DNA from: JBGTFE01 sp041747435
Lineage (GTDB): Bacteria > Acidobacteriota > Blastocatellia > Pyrinomonadales > Pyrinomonadaceae
Reading direction: 5' to 3'
NCBI GenBank assembly: GCA_041747435.1
Contig: JBGTFE010000117.1
Location: forward strand, 71,160-135,159
DNA length: 64,000 nucleotides
Shown: one piece after another, positions 59,561-64,000 of the stretch
How the letters are laid out: the number at the start of each line of letters is the position of its first letter
Position numbering within the stretch: the stretch's first letter is position 1
Notes under the pieces: model-generated
Database searches by the model: none
What the model saw: the letters and a program-made list of their open reading frames with translations, nothing else
Told to the model about the DNA's origin: nothing
Translations under genes and position numbers: made by a program

Positions 59561-60884
59561 GGCTTCGCAAAAACCAGACGATGCCAGCGCTTGCCGACAA
59601 AACTCCCGAAATTACGGTTAACATCTGCGCCGAAATTCCGTAAATGGCGAGACTTGCAAAATAGCTTGAAAGCCCGAATGTTAGCATTTCGGCGCCGCGG
59701 TCGAGCGTCGAGATCCGTCCGCGAATATTGTCGGGCAAACTTCGCTGAAACATCGTTTCCTGCACCGCGTATTCGACGCCGACGATCGCTCGCGAAACGA
59801 ACATAAGCAGCGCAAAAACCCATAAGACCGGCACGAAACCGGCGGCAGCGAACATAACGCCGTGCACGATCAGCGTCCAGCCGATGAAAGGAGTATTGAT
59901 ATTTTTTCGGTCGAGAAAAGCCGAAACGCGATGCGCGATCAGCATTCCGATCGTCAGTCCGAAACCGCTCGCCGTCCAAAGCAGAGCGACCGCGACGTCA
60001 GGATTCCAATTGTCTTTCTGAGCAAAAAATATTCCGCCCATCCGCTCGAACACAACATTTATCGCGCCGCCGCCGGTCGCCCAAATAATGTTCATCAGCA
60101 GGATCGTAAACGCAAAATGATTTTTGAGCGTGTAGCGAAAACCTTGCTTTAATTCGGAGAAAAACGATTCACGTTCGCCGGTTTGGTCAGAAACTTTCGC
60201 AGTCTCATACATTTGAAGATTTCCGCTTGCAACATTTGAATATTGCGTCGGCGGCGCTATTCCGACGGCTTTTGCCGGCGATTCCGACTTTTCACGCGTC
60301 GCTTCCTCCGGGATGAGCCAAATCGAAAATGCCGAAATCGCAAACGACGCGGCATTGATGATAAAAGCTATCTCGTAGCCGAAAACCGCCGCCGCCCAAC
60401 CGCCGAGCGCAGATCCGACCGCCATTAGCAAAAAGCGCGTTGAAAAGAGCAGCGCCGTTCCTGCGAGCAAGCCTTCTTTGCCGGTCATATTCGGCGCCGA
60501 GGCGTTTTTTGCGCCGTCAAAAAAAGCGCCGAGCGTGGAAAGAAAAGCGGTCGCAACATAAGCGATCCACAGATTTTCCGCGCTCGTCACAAACAAAAAC
60601 GTGAGCGCGATGCCGACGCGGATCAGATCCGACCAGATCATAACCTGGCGCCGCGAAAATCGATCGACAAAAGTTCCGGCGATCGGCGAAAAGATCGCGA
60701 ACGGCAATATGCGGCACGCGAACAAAATTCCCGCCGCCATCGGTGAAGCTTCGGAAACAACGCGCACCAATCCCAAACCAGCGATAAAATTGAACCAGTT
60801 TCCGAGCTCGGAGATAAATTGCCCCCAAAGCAAGTTGCGGAAATTGCGGTTTCCGCGAATTAGTTGTGCGTAAGTTAAGTTCAT
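59502..60884 (-). CDS. MFS transporter (DHA3-type efflux)
   Basis: This 460-residue inner-membrane carrier has 12 hydrophobic segments. The start NLTYAQLIRGNRNFRNLLWG leads into the first helix. The A-like motif GTFVDRFSRRQVMIWSDLIR and AIVGVEYAVQETMFQRSLPD mark it as an MFS protein of the DHA3/enterobactin-exporter-like branch. Substrate unknown. The tail KFQIPDSRPEITDE is encoded by the short repeat and is not part of the family. It is separated from the upstream enoyl-CoA hydratase by a hairpin. Confidence 0.87.
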   Translation of the reverse strand: MNLTYAQLIRGNRNFRNLLWGQFISELGNWFNFIAGLGLVRVVSEASPMAAGILFACRILPFAIFSPIAGTFVDRFSRRQVMIWSDLIRVGIALTFLFVTSAENLWIAYVATAFLSTLGAFFDGAKNASAPNMTGKEGLLAGTALLFSTRFLLMAVGSALGGWAAAVFGYEIAFIINAASFAISAFSIWLIPEEATREKSESPAKAVGIAPPTQYSNVASGNLQMYETAKVSDQTGERESFFSELKQGFRYTLKNHFAFTILLMNIIWATGGGAINVVFERMGGIFFAQKDNWNPDVAVALLWTASGFGLTIGMLIAHRVSAFLDRKNINTPFIGWTLIVHGVMFAAAGFVPVLWVFALLMFVSRAIVGVEYAVQETMFQRSLPDNIRGRISTLDRGAEMLTFGLSSYFASLAIYGISAQMLTVISGVLSASAGIVWFLRSRETNSKFQIPDSRPEITDE

Positions 60885-60938
60885 AAGCCGATTTCTGGTC
60901 TTAATCTAAAAATCCGCAATCCAAAATCCAAAATCAAG

Positions 60939-60970
60939 AAAGCCGTCAGGCTTCTAAACCGGACGGCTTT
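60939..60970 (-). terminator. Hairpin terminator between echA and the MFS gene
   Basis: AAAGCCGTC (60939-60947) and GACGGCTTT (60962-60970) form a 9-bp stem. For the minus-strand gene, T-rich sequence follows after the stem (TTTCTTGATTTT), so it can end transcription of the enoyl-CoA hydratase. Confidence 0.7.
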
Positions 60971-60992
60971 GCCTTCTTCAATAGATCAAATT

Positions 60993-61787
60993 TCAAGTTC
61001 CCGTAAAATTCGGCTGACGTTTTTCAAAAAATGCCTGAACGCCTTCTTTGAAATCGTTTGCTTTGCCCGATTCGATCTGGCATCCATGTTCTAAATCAAG
61101 TTGCTCAGACAAATTATTCGCGAAAGCTGCATTGAGCATTTTCTTAATTCTGCCGATCGAAGCCGTCGGCGCCAAAGCCAGCTTTTTCGCAATCGTCCGC
61201 GCTTCATCCATCAAATTTTCTTCCGTCGCAACGCGATTTATCATACCGATTTGTAACGCTCGCTCAGCCGAAATTGTTTCACCGGTCATAAAAATTTCCG
61301 CCGCGAGCTTTTCGCCGACCGCGCGCGGCAGAAAAAACGAACCACCGCAATCCGGCGAAAGTCCGATTCGCACAAATGCTTCGTTAAAACTCGCGTTTTC
61401 CGCGGCGAAAACGATGTCGCAGGCAAGCGCAAAATTTGTTCCCGCGCCCGCGCAAACGCCTTGCACCGCCGCGACAAACGGAATCGGCGTCTCGCGAATT
61501 AATAAAATGACGTCGTGCAGAGCTTTTAACGGCGCTTCCAAAAACGCTTCGATCCGACCTTCTTTTTGCCACATCGTCTGCATTTCGCGAAGATCGCCGC
61601 CGGAACAGAACGCGCGACCCTCGCCCGTTAAGATCACCGTACGCGCCTTGTCTTCAATCGCTTTGTTTATCGCGGAAAACAAATCTTTTGTCAGTTGCAA
61701 AGACAAAGCATTTAGCGCTTCGGGACGATTCATCGTGACAGTCGCCACGGTTTCATTTAATTCGTATTTTACGGTTTCAAACGACAT
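60993..61787 (-). CDS. Enoyl-CoA hydratase/isomerase family protein (PaaG-like)
   Basis: This 264-residue crotonase-fold enzyme acts on acyl-CoA esters. The oxyanion-hole residues are in GRAFCSGGDLREM and VQGVCAGAGTNFALACDIVF. The block IGLSPDCGGSFFLPRAVGEK is the variant with PDCGG, typical of PaaG-like isomerases or hydratases rather than plain FadB-type hydratases. It may act in beta-oxidation or phenylacetate degradation. No neighbouring pathway genes are present to decide. Confidence 0.9.
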   Translation of the reverse strand: MSFETVKYELNETVATVTMNRPEALNALSLQLTKDLFSAINKAIEDKARTVILTGEGRAFCSGGDLREMQTMWQKEGRIEAFLEAPLKALHDVILLIRETPIPFVAAVQGVCAGAGTNFALACDIVFAAENASFNEAFVRIGLSPDCGGSFFLPRAVGEKLAAEIFMTGETISAERALQIGMINRVATEENLMDEARTIAKKLALAPTASIGRIKKMLNAAFANNLSEQLDLEHGCQIESGKANDFKEGVQAFFEKRQPNFTGT

Positions 61788-61792
61788 AAATT

Positions 61793-62077
61793 TTATTCGG
61801 ATGTTTCGGATTCTTCGTTAATTCTTTCCAGCGAGCTCGGTTGTCGTCCTTCAAATTCGATGTAACGCTCCTTGTCTTTTTCGCTGAACTCGACCATCAG
61901 CTGCAAATTTCCGCAGTGAACACAGGCGAACGACAGAATCTTGTTTCCGCCGATGCCGAAGATTTTTTTGTAGAGCGGCTTGTCTTTTGAAACGAACAGT
62001 GAGAGATTTCCGCCACTGCTGCTTTCGAGAATCGTTCCCTCGATGACGTTGGAGCTTCCGCAAGAGTTGCAATTCAT
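61793..62077 (-). CDS. Small zinc-ribbon protein
   Basis: This 94-residue protein is probably real. The ATG at 62077 gives MNCNSCGSSNVIEGTILE, with a CxxC pair matched by FACVHCGNLQLMV further on, so four cysteines could bind one zinc. The tail is acidic. An upstream open frame (to 62224) belongs to the next gene in another frame. It lies 5 bp upstream of the enoyl-CoA hydratase start and 10 bp downstream of another zinc-ribbon gene. Function unknown. Confidence 0.72.
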   Translation of the reverse strand: MNCNSCGSSNVIEGTILESSSGGNLSLFVSKDKPLYKKIFGIGGNKILSFACVHCGNLQLMVEFSEKDKERYIEFEGRQPSSLERINEESETSE

Positions 62078-62087
62078 AAGCTGAAAA

Positions 62088-62369
62088 TTATGCAACGCGG
62101 GCTCTTGATTTGCTCGCGTTATAGCACTCGCGACATAAAACCTCGCGCCCGACTTTCGGTTGAAACGGAACGTGGTCGTGCTTGCCGCAATGATCGCACA
62201 CGATCTCGAAACGCGTCGGCGCATTATCGCCGTGCGCAGCTTTTTTCGAGCGGCATTTCTGGCATCGCTGCGGCGCCATCATATTGCGCTGGTAAAAAGT
62301 ATCCTGCTCTTTTTCCGTAAAAAGAAAAATTTCCCTGCATTGAACACACGGGATTTCTACATCCGGCAT
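62088..62369 (-). CDS. Zinc-ribbon domain protein
   Basis: This 93-residue protein has two likely zinc sites: IPCVQCREIF with QRCQKCRSK, and IVCDHCGKHD with LCRECYNAS. The first resembles the zinc-ribbon domain found near bacterial protein-export or DNA-binding genes (FTEKEQDTFYQRN is a common core). The spacing and basic tail suggest nucleic-acid or protein binding. It is upstream of the other small zinc-ribbon gene and likely co-transcribed. Confidence 0.75.
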   Translation of the reverse strand: MPDVEIPCVQCREIFLFTEKEQDTFYQRNMMAPQRCQKCRSKKAAHGDNAPTRFEIVCDHCGKHDHVPFQPKVGREVLCRECYNASKSRARVA

Positions 62370-62443
62370 CGGTTTTTCTCCCTCATTTAATTTAATGGGT
62401 TCAGAAAAAGTTTAGCACAGGTGAGATAAAAGACCGCAACGCT

Positions 62444-63388
62444 TTACGGTGCCGCAAGCGCGGCGACGTGATTTTTAACAGTTTCACCTAGAGTTTCGAG
62501 GTTGTAGCCGCCTTCAAGAGCCGAAACGATCCTTCCGCCGCAAACGTCGTCAGCCCATTGCCGAACAACTTTTGTCATGGCAATAAAGTCGTTGTCTTGC
62601 AAAAGCAATTGTCCGAGCGGATCGGTAAGGTGGGCGTCAAAACCGGCGGAAATAAAGATCAGATCAGGCTTGAAATCATCGGAAATATCGCCGAGCGCCG
62701 CTTCAAACATTCGCTTTTGTTCACCTGCTTTTGTATGAGCTTTTACCGGATTATTCATCGTGAAGCCGCGCCCGCGACCAAAGCCGGTTTCGCCGCGCGA
62801 ACCGGTTCCGGGATACCACGGATATTGATGCTGCGAGAAAAAGAACACGGTCGGATCGTCAAAAAATATTCCCTGAGTTCCGTTTCCGTGATGCACGTCC
62901 CAATCGAGGATCACAACTTTTTCGACTTCTTCAAATTTGGCTTGCGCGTATCGCGCCGCCACCGCGACGTTGTTAAAAAGACAGAAGCCCATCGGTTTTT
63001 CCGCCGTCGCGTGGTGCCCCGGCGGACGAACCGCGACAAAAGCGTTTTTCGCCTCAGCATTCATCACCGCATCGACCGCGCGGCAAACGCCGCCCGCCGC
63101 AAAAAGCGAAGCTTCGAAAGACTGCATCGAGATCGTCGTGTCGGCGTCAAGATATTCCATGCCTTCTTCAAATGCGCACTCGACGCGCTTAAAATGTTGC
63201 GGTGTATGCGCGGCTTGGATTATCCCGCGCGAAACTTTTTCAGGCGTTATCTCGATCAAATCTTTCCAAAGAGCTTCATCATTTTTTAGCGCTTCGATAA
63301 TGACTTCGTAACGCTTCGGCGTTTCGGGATGACCGAGACCGGTATCGTGTTTTTGATAGATCGGGTGATGGACAAGTGCTGTTTTCAT
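62444..63388 (-). CDS. Histone deacetylase family protein (acetylpolyamine amidohydrolase-like)
   Basis: This 314-residue zinc amidohydrolase resembles class II HDACs and bacterial acetylpolyamine amidohydrolases. The active-site segments are RPPGHHATAEKPMGFCLFNN (catalytic histidine pair), VVILDWDVHHGNGTQGIFFD (metal aspartate and histidine), ISAGFDAHLTDPLGQL and ALEGGYNLETLG. It removes acetyl groups from small amines or proteins. It stands alone with a 74-bp gap to the zinc-ribbon gene. Confidence 0.93.
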   Translation of the reverse strand: MKTALVHHPIYQKHDTGLGHPETPKRYEVIIEALKNDEALWKDLIEITPEKVSRGIIQAAHTPQHFKRVECAFEEGMEYLDADTTISMQSFEASLFAAGGVCRAVDAVMNAEAKNAFVAVRPPGHHATAEKPMGFCLFNNVAVAARYAQAKFEEVEKVVILDWDVHHGNGTQGIFFDDPTVFFFSQHQYPWYPGTGSRGETGFGRGRGFTMNNPVKAHTKAGEQKRMFEAALGDISDDFKPDLIFISAGFDAHLTDPLGQLLLQDNDFIAMTKVVRQWADDVCGGRIVSALEGGYNLETLGETVKNHVAALAAP

Positions 63389-63502
63389 AGATTTGTCAGG
63401 ACCGTCTGCGTGAGCGGGCAGTTTAAGCTAAACACTTCAAATCTTACGCGATATTTTCGAATTTCTCACATCGACAGCCAGCCAATTTCCAATTGCTCCG
63501 AG

Positions 63503-64000
63503 TTAAATAAAAGCGGTTTCGTGAAGCAATTCACCTTTTGCAAATCTATCGAGACTCAAACACGAAACGTCCAGAAAACCCGCTTTGCCGTCGAGAATGA
63601 TTTCCGCCAGCGCGCGACCGGTCGCAGGCGAATGCATCACGCCGTGACCGGAAAAACCGTTTGCGAAATACAAACCTTCGATCTCGCAGCCACCCAAAAT
63701 CGCGTGATGATCGGGCGTATTTTCATAAAGTCCGGCGCGGCATTTTTCTAAAACGGGTTTTGTTTCGAACAGAAACGGAGCGCGATATTTTGCTTTTTCA
63801 TAAACTTTCCCGATAAACGCTTCATCGAAATTCGTGTCGAGCGAAGGCTTTTCGTCTGCGTCGGGATAAGCAAAAAGAACCTCGGCGCGAGAATTTTTCG
63901 CCGGGCGAAAATGAAAACCGCTTCCGAGATCGATCACCATCGGCAAATTCGCGGGAAGATCTTTTTCGCTTCGTGCGTAAACAATTTGTCGTTTCAAAGG
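63503..64000 (-). CDS. FAD-dependent oxidoreductase (DadA-like), C-terminal part
   Basis: The last 165 residues of an amino-acid-oxidase-type flavoenzyme; the gene runs off the right edge. The segment PLKRQIVYARSEKDLPANLP and the end block LYFANGFSGHGVMHSPATGR, then ALAEIILDG, are standard for the DAO family, where the glycine-rich end contacts FAD. KCRAGLYENTPDHHAILGG is typical of D-amino-acid or glycine oxidase-like members. The substrate cannot be told from this part. Confidence 0.87.
   Translation of the reverse strand, partial: PLKRQIVYARSEKDLPANLPMVIDLGSGFHFRPAKNSRAEVLFAYPDADEKPSLDTNFDEAFIGKVYEKAKYRAPFLFETKPVLEKCRAGLYENTPDHHAILGGCEIEGLYFANGFSGHGVMHSPATGRALAEIILDGKAGFLDVSCLSLDRFAKGELLHETAFI

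Noticed and set aside
1..64000. tRNA or rRNA genes
   Set aside because: No cloverleaf with a GGTTCGAATCC-like arm or rRNA core sequence was seen by eye. A dedicated scan (tRNAscan-SE, Rfam) would be decisive.

Overview
The window is a bacterial chromosome segment of about 64 kb with no rRNA, tRNA, CRISPR array or complete prophage that I could see. Its gene style fits Acidobacteriota, most likely class Blastocatellia. The signs are secreted proteins built from DFDGDGKTD-type FG-GAP repeats, a winged-helix/TPR sensor, a DUF4388-DnaJ fusion, small zinc-ribbon membrane proteins, and many intergenic palindromic repeats. The taxon is inferred from gene families only.

Layout. 1-1.4 kb: sdhA (partial) and sdhC, with a divergent LysR regulator. 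2.5-7.8 kb: two secreted FG-GAP proteins, an M36 metallopeptidase and a WD40 protein. 7.9-9.6 kb: a GAF/HD-GYP protein and a STAS protein. 9.7-11.6 kb: a DUF5131/TcmP gene pair that looks accessory. 11.6-13.8 kb: repeat-rich DNA around one intact gene of an uncharacterised family, a decayed copy of it, and an 11-tract array of T-runs spaced exactly 21 bp. 13.8-18 kb: an operon of a PocR/GAF/GGDEF protein and an ATPase/RsbW-like kinase. 18.2-22.1 kb: a four-helix-bundle protein, a second decayed family copy, AT-rich hypothetical genes, and a toxin-antitoxin pair whose toxin start codon is ATA. 22.2-31.2 kb: a complete peptide ABC transporter operon with two substrate-binding lipoproteins, then coaE. 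31.2-38.3 kb: an SGNH-like protein, a MazG-like protein, folD, a third FG-GAP protein, a lytic transglycosylase and an SCO1-type copper protein. 38.4-45.6 kb: hypothetical proteins, the winged-helix/TPR regulator, a SnoaL-like gene bounded by integron-like core sites, an amidohydrolase, a second transglycosylase and a PIN protein. 45.7-54.1 kb: a TPR/aspartyl-protease protein, an Ogg2-type glycosylase, PBP4, murJ, ligA and mazEF. 54.1-64 kb: a Rieske oxygenase carrying an interspersed repeat in its reading frame, a GNAT protein, the DUF4388-DnaJ protein, an HD protein, a methylase-like protein, an MFS transporter, enoyl-CoA hydratase, two zinc-ribbon proteins, a histone-deacetylase-like hydrolase and a partial FAD oxidoreductase.

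Themes. Signalling genes (HD-GYP, GGDEF, STAS, RsbW-like kinase, HD) point to cyclic-di-GMP and partner-switching control. Cell-envelope genes (two transglycosylases, PBP4, murJ, peptide uptake) suggest peptidoglycan turnover and recycling. The accessory layer is dominated by palindromic repeats. These sit in intergenic gaps, supply stop codons or C-terminal tails to neighbouring genes, interrupt the transporter operon, and in one case lie in frame inside an enzyme. The strongest candidates for something new are the helically phased T-tract array with its gene family, the in-frame repeat in the oxygenase, and the DUF5131/TcmP pair. All assignments come from reading motifs by eye; no database search was run.
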